From: Achromobacter spanius
GTDB taxonomy: Bacteria; Pseudomonadota; Gammaproteobacteria; Burkholderiales; Burkholderiaceae_B
Assembly (NCBI RefSeq): GCF_002812705.1
Contig: NZ_CP025030.1
Location: forward strand, 5,766,001-5,830,000
Length of the DNA: 64,000 nucleotides
Direction of reading: 5' to 3'
The notes under the pieces: model-generated
Databases searched by the model: none
Told to the model about the DNA's origin: nothing
What the model saw: the letters and a program-made list of their open reading frames with translations, nothing else
Part shown: piece after piece, positions 12,790 through 22,061 of the stretch
Numbering within the stretch: the first letter of the stretch is position 1
How the letters are laid out: the number at the start of each line of letters is the position of its first letter
Made by a program: the position numbers and the translations under genes

Positions 12790-13062
12790 ATGTCCCGTAT
12801 CGTCAACTGTGTGAAATTGAAGCGTGAAGCCGAAGGGCTGGACTTCCCCCCCTATCCCGGCGAGCTCGGCACCAAGATCTGGCAGAGCATTTCCAAGGAA
12901 GCCTGGGAAGAATGGAAAGCCATCCAGACGCGCCTGGTCAATGAAAACCGCTTGAACCTGGCCGACGCCCGCGCGCGCAAGTACCTGAAGGAACAGATGG
13001 AGCGTTTCCTGTTCGAAGACGGCACCGTCGAAGCCAACGGCTACGTTCCGCCTTCGGCCTGA
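12790..13062 (+). CDS. yggX: Fe(2+)-trafficking / oxidative damage protection protein
   Basis: A small cytoplasmic protein of 90 residues, the family's standard length. It starts [18 protein letters not shown] with the single conserved Cys of the family and continues PPYPGELG and a [17 protein letters not shown] region. YggX proteins protect iron-sulfur enzymes and DNA from iron-driven oxidation. It is a stand-alone gene with its own strong terminator. Confidence 0.95.
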   Translation: MSRIVNCVKLKREAEGLDFPPYPGELGTKIWQSISKEAWEEWKAIQTRLVNENRLNLADARARKYLKEQMERFLFEDGTVEANGYVPPSA

Positions 13063-13114
13063 GCCGGCAACCGGCGGCGCCGCTTGCCCTGGGCCCCAAA
13101 CGGCGGGCCCCTCA

Positions 13115-13147
13115 CGAAGCCCCTCGCGCGCGAGGGGCTTCGCTTTT
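13115..13147 (+). terminator. intrinsic terminator of yggX
   Basis: CGAAGCCCCTCG-CGCG-CGAGGGGCTTCG, a 12-bp perfect stem, is followed by CTTTT. It lies 53 bases after the yggX stop and well before the phospholipase start. Confidence 0.88.
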
Positions 13148-13239
13148 CGTGGCGCCGACGCGGCTCCGACGCGCTATCGCCGGCACGTGACCTGACATTG
13201 CCCTTAAGATCGAAGTTTGCAGGCCGTATTAATGTTGTC

Positions 13240-15189
13240 ATGAAAGAAGAATCGCGCTTGCCTCTCCCCGCCGACCCACCGTCGTCCATCCAGCGCGCCA
13301 TGGCGATCCCGCCTGATCGCAAGACGGGCACCCTCTACGACGTGCGGCACGTTGTCATCCTGATGCAGGAAAACCGGTCCTTCGACCACTATTTCGGCAC
13401 GATGCCCGGCGTGCGCGGGTTTGCCGATCCGCATCTTGTGCCCACCCTGGCCGGCAACGTGCTGACGCAATCGGACGGCGCCACGCAATGCCGTCCCTAT
13501 GCCCTACAGGAAGAGCTGGCCAGCGACACACCGGCCGGCTTCATCACGCCGCACACGTGGGTCGATGCGCAATGGGCCTGGAACGACGGCCGCATGGACC
13601 AGTGGCTGCCCGCCAAAGGCCGCTTGGGGCTGGGCGCCTATACCTGCGCCGACGTGCCCTTCCAGGCCGCCTTGGCCAACGCGTTCACCGTGTGCGACGC
13701 CTATCACTGTTCCCTGCACGCCGGCACCAATCCGAACCGCCTGTTCCTGTGGACCGGCACGAACGATCCCACCGGCGTGGCGGGTGGCCCGGCGTTGGTG
13801 AACCACTACGACCGGCTGGGCGCGGCAAACGAAGGTTATGCCTGGACCACCTACCCCGAGCGCCTGCAGGACGCGGGCGTGGACTGGCGCATCTACCAGG
13901 ACATGGCGGACAACTTTCACGACAACCCGCTGGCCGGCTTTCGTCAGTACCGCCAGGCGCATGCCAGCACCGCGGTATCGGCCCCCTTGCGTGACCGCGC
14001 CCTGTCGACCCATACGCTGGATGATCTGGCGCGCGACGTCGCCTCGGGCCAGTTGCCGGCGGTGTCGTGGATCATCGCCCCCACCGCCGACTCGGAACAT
14101 CCCGAAGTCTCGTCGCCGCGCCAGGGCGGCGCGTATACCGAGCGCGTGCTGGATATCCTGACCAGCAACCCCGAATCCTGGAGCCGCTGCGTTTTTCTTG
14201 TCACCTATGACGAGAACGACTGCTTCTTTGACCACGCGCCTCCGCCCGCCCCGCCCGCGCGCCACGCCGATGGCCAGTCGGGCGGGCTGTCCACCGTGGA
14301 GCTCGACGGCGAATACCACGACGCCCGGCTCGGACACAGCACTGCGCATGAAGACCCCGCCCACCTGCATGGGCGCGGTTTCGGGCTGGGGCCGCGCGTG
14401 CCGATGCTGGTGGTATCGCCCTGGAGCCGTGGCGGCTGGGTCAATTCACAAGTGTTCGACCACACCTCGGTGATCCGCTTTCTGGAAGCCCGCTTCGGCG
14501 TTTCTGAGCCGAACATCAGCGCGTGGCGGCGCGCGGTAAGCGGCGACCTGACCTCGGCTTTTGATTTCAGCGGCGATCGCGGCCCGCACCATCCCGACAG
14601 CAACCGCCACGCCTGCGCGCTGCCCTACGCGCTGGAAGCGGTGGGCCGCATGACGGCCGATGGCGAACACTACCGGCTGACGCTGCGCAACCCGGGCAGC
14701 GCCGCCGCCGTACTGCATGTGTACGACCGCCACGACCTGGCGCGCGCGCCCCGACGCTACACCATCGGCGCCGGCGCGCGCTTGGACGATGGTTGGCGGC
14801 TGAGCCAGGGCGGCGCCTACGACCTCTGGCTGCTGGGCCCGGATGGCTTTCATCGTCACTTCCAGGGCGACTCCCAGGACGGCGGCACGCTGGAAGCGCA
14901 ACTGGTCCCCGTCACGTCGGGGCTGCGCGTGCGGCTCATCAATCACAGCGACATGCCACGGCCGGTGAAGCTGGAGTCCCGCATGGGCGACAACTGGCGC
15001 GCCATGGCGCACGTGCCGGCGGGCGGCGCGATGGAATTGAAGTACACCGGTTGCGAAGGCTGGTACGACCTAGAAGTCAGCGTCACCGACCTGCCCGCCT
15101 TCGGGCGCCGGCTTGCCGGGCGCATCGATGCCGGTAAACCCGGCGTCCCGGACCCCCGGCTCTGCCAAGGCGCGGTGCTGCCGCTGTAG
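13240..15189 (+). CDS. phospholipase C family protein lacking a Tat signal
   Basis: A phosphoesterase of the bacterial phosphocholine phospholipase C group: catalytic domain with VILMQENRSFDHYFG near the N terminus, DENDCFFDH later, then two C-terminal beta domains (about residues 460-640) of the DUF756 type. From the ATG at 13240 it has 649 residues. The segment SIQRAMAIP matches the end of the Tat leader found in relatives, but the twin-arginine and hydrophobic parts are absent. Only about 20 polar residues precede it, and the upstream frame runs through the yggX terminator without a hydrophobic stretch. Export is therefore doubtful. The last codons form the first copy of a 14-bp tandem repeat. 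Confidence 0.88.
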   Translation: MKEESRLPLPADPPSSIQRAMAIPPDRKTGTLYDVRHVVILMQENRSFDHYFGTMPGVRGFADPHLVPTLAGNVLTQSDGATQCRPYALQEELASDTPAGFITPHTWVDAQWAWNDGRMDQWLPAKGRLGLGAYTCADVPFQAALANAFTVCDAYHCSLHAGTNPNRLFLWTGTNDPTGVAGGPALVNHYDRLGAANEGYAWTTYPERLQDAGVDWRIYQDMADNFHDNPLAGFRQYRQAHASTAVSAPLRDRALSTHTLDDLARDVASGQLPAVSWIIAPTADSEHPEVSSPRQGGAYTERVLDILTSNPESWSRCVFLVTYDENDCFFDHAPPPAPPARHADGQSGGLSTVELDGEYHDARLGHSTAHEDPAHLHGRGFGLGPRVPMLVVSPWSRGGWVNSQVFDHTSVIRFLEARFGVSEPNISAWRRAVSGDLTSAFDFSGDRGPHHPDSNRHACALPYALEAVGRMTADGEHYRLTLRNPGSAAAVLHVYDRHDLARAPRRYTIGAGARLDDGWRLSQGGAYDLWLLGPDGFHRHFQGDSQDGGTLEAQLVPVTSGLRVRLINHSDMPRPVKLESRMGDNWRAMAHVPAGGAMELKYTGCEGWYDLEVSVTDLPAFGRRLAGRIDAGKPGVPDPRLCQGAVLPL

Positions 15190-15230
15190 TGCTGCCGCTG
15201 TAGTGCTGCCGCTGTAGTGCTGCCGCTGTA
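15175..15230. repeat. four tandem 14-bp repeats spanning the phospholipase stop
   Basis: Four exact copies of GTGCTGCCGCTGTA start at 15175, 15189, 15203 and 15217. The first encodes the final Val-Leu-Pro-Leu and enters the stop. Unit junctions give TAG, TAG, TAG, then TAA, and the 14-bp period places a stop in each reading frame. Confidence 0.95.
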
Positions 15231-15245
15231 ACGCCGCCCCCAAGC

Positions 15246-15282
15246 AAAAGCCCCGACGCGATGACCGTGTCGGGGCTTTTTT
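15246..15282. terminator. intrinsic terminator between phospholipase gene and phoU
   Basis: AAAAGCCCCGAC (15246-15257) pairs with GTCGGGGCTTTT (15269-15280), with a run of six T. A-rich and T-rich flanks allow use from both sides by the convergent genes. Confidence 0.88.
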
Positions 15283-15284
15283 GT

Positions 15285-15343
15285 TGGCCTGCTGGCCTGC
15301 TGGCCTATTGGCTTATGGCTTACTGGCCCGTTGGCCGTCGGCC
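15285..15343. repeat. degenerate 8-bp TGGCCTGC repeats before the phoU stop
   Basis: About seven imperfect copies of an 8-bp unit (TGGCCTGC, TGGCCTGC, TGGCCTAT, TGGCTTAT, then more degenerate copies) fill most of the space between the terminator and the phoU stop at 15361. Confidence 0.7.
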
Positions 15344-15360
15344 AAAAAAGCCTGGCATGA

Positions 15361-16083
15361 TCAGGCGTCGTCTTCCGACTCTTCCTCGCCGCGCGCCAGG
15401 CGCTCGGTGTTCTTCACGCCGGTGTGGCGCACGTCGGCGCCCTTGACCATGTAGATGACACGTTCGGACATGTTCTTGGCATGGTCGCCAATGCGTTCCA
15501 GCGCGCGCGCGATGAAGATCATGTCGATGGCGCGCGAGATGGTGCGCGGGTCTTCGATCATGTAGGTGATCAGGTGGCGCAGCGCGCCCTTCCATTCCTT
15601 GTCCACTTCCTTGTCGCTGCGCACGACGGCGGCGGCCTGGATGGGGTCAAGGCGGGCGAAGGCGTCCAGTGCCTGGTGCAACATGGTGCGCACGTTGGCG
15701 GCCATGTGACGCAGTTCGATCACCGGGATGTGGCGCATTTCGGCTTCATGGATGCGACGCGCAACGGTAGCGACCTTTTCGGCCTCGTCGCCGGAACGCT
15801 CCATGTCGGTCAGCATCTTCGACACGGCCATCAGCATGCGCAAGTCGATGGCGGTGGGCTGGTGACGGGCCAGGATGCGGCTGATGCTTTCGTCGATTTC
15901 GACTTCGTGGCGGTTGACTTCCTTTTCCCGCTCACGGACTTTCTCCACCAGCGACAGGTCGCCCGTGGCCAACGCGTCGATCGCTTCCTGGATCATGGCT
16001 TCCACCAAGCCGCCCATTTGCAAGAATTGCGAACGGACGCTTTCCAGGTCGGCGTCGAACTGCTTGTTTGTATGCTCCGTCAT
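15361..16083 (-). CDS. phoU: phosphate signalling protein PhoU
   Basis: A 240-residue protein of two repeated three-helix PhoU domains that links the Pst importer to PhoR and limits phosphate uptake. MTEHTNKQFDADLESVRSQF starts the protein. Each domain shows the acidic metal-binding pattern, as in MERSGDEAEKVA and ALERIGDHAKNMSE. The ATG at 16083 aligns with known PhoU starts; upstream codons belong to the leader. No pst, phoB or phoR genes flank it here. A possible Pho box lies about 83 bases upstream. Confidence 0.95.
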   Translation of the reverse strand: MTEHTNKQFDADLESVRSQFLQMGGLVEAMIQEAIDALATGDLSLVEKVREREKEVNRHEVEIDESISRILARHQPTAIDLRMLMAVSKMLTDMERSGDEAEKVATVARRIHEAEMRHIPVIELRHMAANVRTMLHQALDAFARLDPIQAAAVVRSDKEVDKEWKGALRHLITYMIEDPRTISRAIDMIFIARALERIGDHAKNMSERVIYMVKGADVRHTGVKNTERLARGEEESEDDA

Positions 16084-16165
16084 CCGGGCTCCCTGCGTGG
16101 TTGGTCTCATTGCATTGCCCCGAAATAAGAGAGTTACGAGATGGGCCTGCACAACCGGCAAGGTT

Positions 16166-16183
16166 ATGACCCAAGTGTGACAG
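16166..16183 (-). promoter_or_regulatory. candidate Pho box upstream of phoU
   Basis: Read on the minus strand: CTGTCAC-ACTT-GGGTCAT, two 7-bp half-sites separated by 4 bp, the spacing of PhoB boxes (consensus CTGTCAT repeated). The first half matches 6 of 7 positions, the second 5 of 7. No clear -10 follows at the expected distance. Confidence 0.45.
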
Positions 16184-16196
16184 GATTATGAATCGA

Positions 16197-16222
16197 CGCC
16201 CCGCCCCCCGCAAGGCGGGGCG
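16197..16222 (-). terminator. stem-loop after rpiA
   Basis: CGCCCCGCC and GGCGGGGCG form a perfect 9-bp stem with an 8-base loop, 37 bases past the rpiA stop. It lacks a T tract. Confidence 0.45.
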
Positions 16223-16258
16223 GCAAGGGCAACACCCGGGCCGCGCGAAGCTGGCTGC

Positions 16259-16939
16259 TTACGCTGCGCGGTCCAGCCGGCGGATACCGTTTTGCGTGGC
16301 CAGCAGCGCCACATCGGCCCCCGCCAGCGCGAACAGGCCGCAGGTGACCACGCCGGGCAGGTTGTTGACCAGCGCTTCGAACGCGCGCGCGTCCGAGATC
16401 GCCAGGCCCGACACATCCAGGATGATGTTGCCGTTGTCGGTGATGAAGCCCTCGCGCAGACGCGGCTGGCCGCCCAGGGCCGTCAGGGCACGCGCCACCG
16501 ATTCGCGCGCCATCGGAATCACTTCCAGCGGCAGCGGAAACTTGCCCAGCGTCTGGACCAGCTTGGATTCGTCGGCGATGCAGATAAAGCGTTCCGCCAC
16601 CGAGGCCACGATTTTCTCGCGCGTCAGCGCGCCGCCGCCGCCCTTGATCATGGACAGGTTCGCGTCGATCTCGTCGGCGCCGTCCACGTAGATCGGCATG
16701 GTCGACACATCGTTCAGGTCCAGCACCTTCAGGCCGTGGCCGGCCAAGCGGGCAGCACTGCGCTCCGAACTGGCGACGGTGCCGCCGATGCGACCCTTGA
16801 AACGCGCCAGGCCATCGATGAACAGGTCGGCCGTGGAGCCCGTGCCCACCCCGATGATGACGTCCGGGCCGGCGACCTGTTCAACGAATTCCAGGGCGGC
16901 GTCGGCGGCTTGTTGCTTGAGTTCTTGCTGGGAGAGCAT
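16259..16939 (-). CDS. rpiA: ribose-5-phosphate isomerase A
   Basis: Interconverts ribose 5-phosphate and ribulose 5-phosphate in the pentose phosphate pathway. It has 226 residues, normal for RpiA. Motifs in order: [15 protein letters not shown] (substrate phosphate loop), YVDGADEID (catalytic Asp pair) and [14 protein letters not shown]. The start [16 protein letters not shown] is the only sensible ATG. The gene lies 39 bp downstream of aidB on the same strand and may share its transcript. Confidence 0.97.
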   Translation of the reverse strand: MLSQQELKQQAADAALEFVEQVAGPDVIIGVGTGSTADLFIDGLARFKGRIGGTVASSERSAARLAGHGLKVLDLNDVSTMPIYVDGADEIDANLSMIKGGGGALTREKIVASVAERFICIADESKLVQTLGKFPLPLEVIPMARESVARALTALGGQPRLREGFITDNGNIILDVSGLAISDARAFEALVNNLPGVVTCGLFALAGADVALLATQNGIRRLDRAA

Positions 16940-16978
16940 GGCGGGAAGAATGCGGAAAGGTTGGTCAAGCCGGGAAAT

Positions 16979-18667
16979 TTAGCATGCGGCGGCGGGCGGC
17001 CAGGCGCGCGCCAGGATCGCCCCGGCATCCACGCCTGCCGCCAGCTCGCCAAAAACGCCGCCATCGGCGTGCAGGCGGCTGGCCACAAAGGCTTGCGCCA
17101 CGGCGGCAGGCGCATGCTGGATCAGCAAGGCGGCCTGCCACAGCCGCGCCAGGCCGCAGGCGATGCGGCGTGCCTGGAATTCGGCTTCGGGAGTATCGGC
17201 CAGCAACGCGCACCAAGCTGCCAGCGCCGCGTCGAACGCCTGATACTGGCCCGCCGCGTGCGCGAATTCCTGTTCCAGCGCGGGCAAGGCGTCGGGTTCG
17301 CGCTGCAAGGCGCGCAGCACGTCCAGCGCCATCACGTTGCCCGACCCTTCCCATATGGAATTGACCGGTGTTTCCCGGTAGAGGCGCGGCATCGGCCCTT
17401 CTTCCACATACCCGTTGCCGCCCCAGACCTCCATGCACTCCGCCACGGCATCGATGGCGCGTTTGCAGATCCAGAGCTTGGCGGCGGGCGTGCCCACGCG
17501 CACCAGCGCGCGCGCCTGGGTATCGACGCGGGTAGCCGCATGGGTAGCAGCGCACGCATCAACCGCGCGCGCCAGACGCAGCGCCAGCACCATCGCTGCC
17601 TCGCTCTCCAGCGCCAGGTCGGCCAGCACGTTGCGCATCAGCGGCTGCGCGATCAGCGGCTTGCCGAAGGCGTGGCGATGCTGCGCGTGATGCAGGGACT
17701 GCACCAGCGCCTGGCGCAGCAGCGCGGCGCTGCCCAGCACGCAGTCCAGCCGCGTGGTGGCCGCCATTTCCAGCAGCACGGCCAGCCCGCGCCCCGGTTC
17801 GCCCACCATCACGCCCCAGGCATCCTCGAATTCGACTTCGGCACTGGCGTTGCTGCGGTTGCCCAGCTTGTCTTTCAAGCGGCGCACGCGGATGGCGTTG
17901 CGCGGGCCGTCGGGAATCCAGCGCGGCACGAACAAGCAGCTGAGCCCTTCGTCCGTGTGCGCCAACACCAGGTGCGCGTCCGCCTGCGGCACAGAAAAGA
18001 ACCACTTGTGTCCCACCAACTGATAGGCGTTGCCGCGACCCGCCGCGCCCAGGGGCACCGCGCGGGTATTGACGGCGCGCAGATCGGAGCCGCCCTGCTT
18101 TTCGGTCAACCCCATGCCCACCAGCGCGCTGCGCTTGGCGGCCAGGGGCGCGTCGGCCCCATCGAATTCGCGCGAATACAGCGCGGGCAGCCATTGCCCG
18201 GCAAAGTCCACGGCGCCGGACGGTTCACGCTGCAACAGCGGCACGGCGGCAAACGTCATCGCGGTGGGGCACAGCGTGCCGGCCTCAACCTGCCCTTGCA
18301 TCAAATAGGCGGCGGCGCGCGCCACTTGCGCGCCGGGCACCGCTTGCGCCCAGGCGCGGCTGTGCAGCCCGCGCGCCATGATGCCGGTCATCAACAGGTT
18401 CCAGGCCGGGTGGAATTCCACGTGGTCGATGCGGTGCCCGGTGCGGTCATAGCTCATCAACCGGGGGGGACAGCGGTTGGCTTCGGCGCCGGCGGCCAGC
18501 GTCTGCGCGCGGCCCAGCCAGGCGCCGTGCGCGGCCAGGTCGCCTTCCCAGGCCTGCGCGCCCTCGCGCCGCACCGCCTCGCGCAAGGCGGGGTCGGTGT
18601 CGTACAGCGAATAGTCTTCCAGCGGAGGCACCTGGTTTTGCACGGTGTGCGTGGCAAACGACGACAT
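16979..18667 (-). CDS. aidB: AidB-type acyl-CoA dehydrogenase
   Basis: A 562-residue flavoprotein of the acyl-CoA dehydrogenase superfamily. The N-terminal layout THTVQNQVPPLEDYSLYDTD followed by ALREAVRREGA, and HIEFHPAWNLLM-like text around residues 80-95, match E. coli AidB closely. AidB belongs to the adaptive response to alkylation and binds DNA; a normal dehydrogenase role is not established. No ada gene is seen here, but the alkyl-base glycosylase gene mpg lies 4-5 kb upstream. It starts at MSSFATHTVQ. Confidence 0.88.
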   Translation of the reverse strand: MSSFATHTVQNQVPPLEDYSLYDTDPALREAVRREGAQAWEGDLAAHGAWLGRAQTLAAGAEANRCPPRLMSYDRTGHRIDHVEFHPAWNLLMTGIMARGLHSRAWAQAVPGAQVARAAAYLMQGQVEAGTLCPTAMTFAAVPLLQREPSGAVDFAGQWLPALYSREFDGADAPLAAKRSALVGMGLTEKQGGSDLRAVNTRAVPLGAAGRGNAYQLVGHKWFFSVPQADAHLVLAHTDEGLSCLFVPRWIPDGPRNAIRVRRLKDKLGNRSNASAEVEFEDAWGVMVGEPGRGLAVLLEMAATTRLDCVLGSAALLRQALVQSLHHAQHRHAFGKPLIAQPLMRNVLADLALESEAAMVLALRLARAVDACAATHAATRVDTQARALVRVGTPAAKLWICKRAIDAVAECMEVWGGNGYVEEGPMPRLYRETPVNSIWEGSGNVMALDVLRALQREPDALPALEQEFAHAAGQYQAFDAALAAWCALLADTPEAEFQARRIACGLARLWQAALLIQHAPAAVAQAFVASRLHADGGVFGELAAGVDAGAILARAWPPAAAC

Positions 18668-18676
18668 GGCTGCTCC

Positions 18677-18753
18677 TGGTAAGGCCGGCTCTCGGTAAAA
18701 GCCGCTCTCGATAAAGCCCGCTGCGGTAACGCCCGCCGCGGTAAAGCCCGCTA
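18677..18753. repeat. five tandem 15-16-bp repeats between amidase and aidB
   Basis: Units of the CGGTAAAGCCCGCTG type occur at 18677 (16 bp), 18693 (16), 18709 (15), 18724 (15) and 18739 (15). The last unit ends with the reverse complement of the amidase stop codon. On the coding strand the array therefore starts exactly at TAG and fills the gap to aidB. Confidence 0.85.
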
Positions 18754-20277
18754 TCTGGCCATGGGCGCCACCAACGCCCAGGGCCGCAAGGCCTCGACCT
18801 GCGCCGCCAGTTCCAGCAGCAGCGCTTCGCTACCCAACGGCCCCATCACCTGGATGCCGATCGGCAGCCCATCGGATGACATGCCGAACGGGATGGAGAT
18901 GGCCGGCATGCCGGTCAGGTTGGCCAGGGGGGCAAAGGGCGAATAGCCGATCACGCCCTTCTTGCCCAGACGGTAGGCCAGGTAATCGGCGTTGTCCATG
19001 GCGTACCGGCCCAGGGGCGCGGGCGGTTGCGCCAGGACGGGGCTCAGGAAAAGGTCATGGCCGTGGGCGCCGTCGCGGTGCAGGAAGCGGCCGATGCGCC
19101 GGGTGATTTCGTGGCAGCTGTCCACGCAGGCCACGTATTGGGCACCGGATATCGCCCGTGCATATTCACGCGCGCCCAGCGTGGTGGGTTGCAGCTCGTC
19201 GGCGGCCAGGCGGCGCCCGCGCTCGGCGACAAAGCTGTCGATGGCATTGGCGGCGGCGCTGGCAATCAGCGGCAGCATGGGCGACAGCACTTCCTCGGAC
19301 CCCACCGGCGGCAGGGCCGGCACCATTTCATGGCCGAGCGATGCGAAAAGGCGCGCCGCCTCGTCCACGGTGGCGGCGACTTCGGGGTGGATCGCCCCGC
19401 CTTCATAGGTGGTGTTGATGAAGGCAATGCGGCGACGCGGCGCACCATGCGGGTCGGCGGCAACACGCGCCACCACTGTCCGGTACGACTCGGGTTGCGC
19501 CGGGGCCGCGTAGGGCGCGCCCACGTCCGCCCCCGCGCTGATGTCCAGCGACGCGGCGCAGTCGCGCACCGACAGGGTCATCATGTGTTCGGTGGCCAGG
19601 CCGCCCCACCCTTCGCCCTTCAAGGGGCCCAGCGGCATCAGCCCGCGCGACGGCTTCAGGCCCAGCACCCCGCAGCACGAGGACGGGATGCGGATGGACC
19701 CGCCGCCGTCGCTGCCGTGCGCGATGCGCACCATGCCACTGGCCAGGGCCGCGCCCGCGCCACCGCTGGACCCGCCCGCGCTGTGGCCGGCCTTCCAGGG
19801 GTTTTGGGTAGGCGGCCCGTAGGCGGGCGATTCGGTGGTGGGGCTCAGGCCGAGTTCGCCGCTGGTGGTGCGGCCAAACGGAATCAGTCCGGCGCGGCGG
19901 TAGCGTTTGACGATTTCGGCATCCACATCCCATTCAACATGCCCATACAGTACCGACCCCATGGCGCTGGGCAAGCCCAGGGCCGCCGTGCCCAGGTCTT
20001 TCAGCAAGGTGGGCACGCCCAGGAAGGGCCGGGCGTCCAGTTGCGCCAGCCGCTGTTCAGGCGTCAGCCCGGCCAGTTCATCGTCCAGCGCCTGGGCCAG
20101 GCGCAGCCCGGCGTCGGCTTCGATGCCGCAGGCGGCGTTGATGGCGGGATTGCGCGCCGCCACCCGGTCCACCGCCTGCTGCATCGCGGCTAGCGCGGTG
20201 GTAACGCCCTGGGCGATATCGGCGCCCAGCGCCGTCGCGTCGAGGGGTGAGGAATCATGGCGGTCAGCGGTGCTCAT
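18751..20277 (-). CDS. amidase (amidase-signature family)
   Basis: A serine hydrolase of 508 residues with the Ser-cisSer-Lys triad: the lysine in VPTLLKDLG (about residue 85) and the glycine/serine-rich signature AGHSAGGSSGGAGAALASG (about 155-175). It would hydrolyse a linear or cyclic amide. It resembles general amidases and 6-aminohexanoate-cyclic-dimer hydrolases; the substrate cannot be assigned. I start at MSTADRHDSSP (20277) because upstream codons are Arg-rich and unlike the family. No signal peptide is seen. Confidence 0.88.
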   Translation of the reverse strand: MSTADRHDSSPLDATALGADIAQGVTTALAAMQQAVDRVAARNPAINAACGIEADAGLRLAQALDDELAGLTPEQRLAQLDARPFLGVPTLLKDLGTAALGLPSAMGSVLYGHVEWDVDAEIVKRYRRAGLIPFGRTTSGELGLSPTTESPAYGPPTQNPWKAGHSAGGSSGGAGAALASGMVRIAHGSDGGGSIRIPSSCCGVLGLKPSRGLMPLGPLKGEGWGGLATEHMMTLSVRDCAASLDISAGADVGAPYAAPAQPESYRTVVARVAADPHGAPRRRIAFINTTYEGGAIHPEVAATVDEAARLFASLGHEMVPALPPVGSEEVLSPMLPLIASAAANAIDSFVAERGRRLAADELQPTTLGAREYARAISGAQYVACVDSCHEITRRIGRFLHRDGAHGHDLFLSPVLAQPPAPLGRYAMDNADYLAYRLGKKGVIGYSPFAPLANLTGMPAISIPFGMSSDGLPIGIQVMGPLGSEALLLELAAQVEALRPWALVAPMAR

Positions 20278-20447
20278 GCTTACGATGCTCCAGGGTCGAC
20301 GGCGAAATGCCGCACATGCCAGGATATCGACAGTCCGCGTGGGCAACAAGCCGGCCCGTCGCGCTTGCCGCGCGCGATGCCGGTTCGGTGGCTGGCAGGC
20401 CGAGCCGGGATTCGCCGAGCGGTCCAGGCTGAACCGGATCAGAGCGC

Positions 20448-20503
20448 GCCGGATCAGGCCGGATCAGGCCGGGCCGGGCCGGGCCGCGTCAGGCCGCGTC
20501 AGG
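20448..20503. repeat. 10-bp and 5-bp tandem repeats across the rmuC stop
   Basis: GCCGGATCAG twice (20448, 20458), GGGCC three times (20471-20485), then GCGTCAGGCC followed by GCGTCAGG (20486-20503). The rmuC stop (TCA at 20489-20491) lies in one unit and copies of TCA occur at 20454, 20464 and 20499. Read on the minus strand, TGA is available in all three frames around the gene end. Confidence 0.85.
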
Positions 20504-21928
20504 TCCGGCCGAACCCGAAGACGTCGTGTTGGGCGGCGTAGCCAGGGGTTGCGCGGCGTCGTCATCATTGACGCCATTGGCCTCATCCGCATCGCCCACC
20601 GCGTCGGCATCGCCCAATAGCCTTAAGGCTTCCGCGTCGGGCAAGGCTTCGACATTCTTCAGGTTTTTCAGCATCGCGCGAGTGCGAACCTCGGTCTGGC
20701 CGATCTTGTTACTGGCGGTGTCCAGCGACTTCTTGACGCTGGCCAGCGCGTCGCCGAACTTGCCGAATTCGGTTTTGACAGCCCGCAGCACCTGCCACAC
20801 TTCCGATGAACGCTGCTCGATCGCCAAAGTGCGAAAGCCCATCTGCAAGCTGTTCAGCAAGGCCGCCAGGTTGCTGGGGCCGGCCACGTTGATGCGCAGG
20901 TCGTGCAGCTTGTCCAGCAAGCCCGGGCGCCGCAGCACCTCGGCGTAAAGGCTTTCGGTGGGCAGGAACATGATGGCGAAGTCGGTCGTGTGCGGCGGCG
21001 ACACATATTTGCTGGCGATCAGCCGCGCCTGCACCTCAACCGCGCGGCCCAGCGCGGCGCCGGCGGTTTTCACGCCGTCCACGTCGGCGGCGTCCTGGGC
21101 GTCCATCAGCCGTTCGTATTCTTCCTTGGGGAATTTGGCGTCGATCGGTAGCCACACAGGCGCGCCACCGTCTCCCCGCCCAGGCAAGCGGATGGCGAAC
21201 TCGACCACCGCATCGCTGCCCGGCACGGGCTTGATGTTGCTGGCGTACTGGTCGGGCGTCATGTTGTCTTCAATCAGGCGGGCCAGTTGCACCTCGCCCC
21301 AGGTGCCGCGCGACTTCACGTTGGTCAACACGCGCTTCAGGTCGCCCACGCCCGCCGCCAGCGCCTGCATCTCGCCCAGGCCTTTGTGCACGGCTTCCAG
21401 GCGGTCCGACACCAGCTTGAACGATTCGCCCAGGCGCTGTTCCAGCGTGGCATGCAGCTTTTCATCCACGGTGCGGCGCATCTCATCGAGCTTGGCGCTG
21501 TTATCCGCCTGCAAGGATTGCAGCCGCTGGTCCACCGTGGCGCGCACTTCCATCAGGCGGCGCTCGTTGATCTGGATCAGGCCCTGCAATTGTTCGCCGA
21601 AACCCGCCGCAAAGCGGGCCAGCGACTCGGCCGATTCGGCGCGCGCGGCCTGGGCATCGCGCGCCAGGCCGGTGCGCAAGTCGCCATGCGATTGCGCCAG
21701 CTCTACCCGCAGCGCGCGCGTGGATTCTGAAAATTCGCTGCGCAGGCCGCGTTGCCCTTCAGCGATATCGGCGCGCAATGCACGCTCGGTGCGCTCCAGG
21801 CCTTCCAGCAGTGCATCCAGCCGCGCATCTGGCGCGGCCGGACGCAACCAGGCCAGCATGGCCGCCAAACACGCCAGACCCGCACCGCCCGCGGCTACCC
21901 AAAGCAGAATGTCATTCAAAAGAGGCAT
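20489..21928 (-). CDS. rmuC: DNA recombination protein RmuC
   Basis: A 479-residue protein that limits inversion at short inverted repeats. It has an N-terminal membrane segment (about 6-30, LLWVAAGGAGLACLAAMLAWL), a long coiled coil (about 35-190, rich in EGLERTERALRADIAEGQ-like heptads) and the RmuC nuclease-like domain (about 200-420, with RGTWGEVQLARLIE and PIDAKFPKEEY). The tail is acidic and Ala-rich. The start MPLLNDILLW is chosen because it opens directly into the membrane segment. It is divergent from the YrbL-like gene. Confidence 0.93.
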   Translation of the reverse strand: MPLLNDILLWVAAGGAGLACLAAMLAWLRPAAPDARLDALLEGLERTERALRADIAEGQRGLRSEFSESTRALRVELAQSHGDLRTGLARDAQAARAESAESLARFAAGFGEQLQGLIQINERRLMEVRATVDQRLQSLQADNSAKLDEMRRTVDEKLHATLEQRLGESFKLVSDRLEAVHKGLGEMQALAAGVGDLKRVLTNVKSRGTWGEVQLARLIEDNMTPDQYASNIKPVPGSDAVVEFAIRLPGRGDGGAPVWLPIDAKFPKEEYERLMDAQDAADVDGVKTAGAALGRAVEVQARLIASKYVSPPHTTDFAIMFLPTESLYAEVLRRPGLLDKLHDLRINVAGPSNLAALLNSLQMGFRTLAIEQRSSEVWQVLRAVKTEFGKFGDALASVKKSLDTASNKIGQTEVRTRAMLKNLKNVEALPDAEALRLLGDADAVGDADEANGVNDDDAAQPLATPPNTTSSGSAGPDAA

Positions 21929-22061
21929 CTCCAAAGCCGGAATTGTAGGACGCATCATCGCCACGTTGTAAGCAAACGACATCCCTTGATGCAAGCCGAG
22001 CCGCCGCGCCCGCGCAACAGGATTAAACTTCCCGCACTTTGAATACAACGTTCGGCCCAAC

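Noticed and set aside
13084..13239. Upstream extension of the phospholipase gene
   Set aside because: These codons pass through the yggX terminator, give an Arg-rich stretch without a hydrophobic core, and do not restore a Tat signal.
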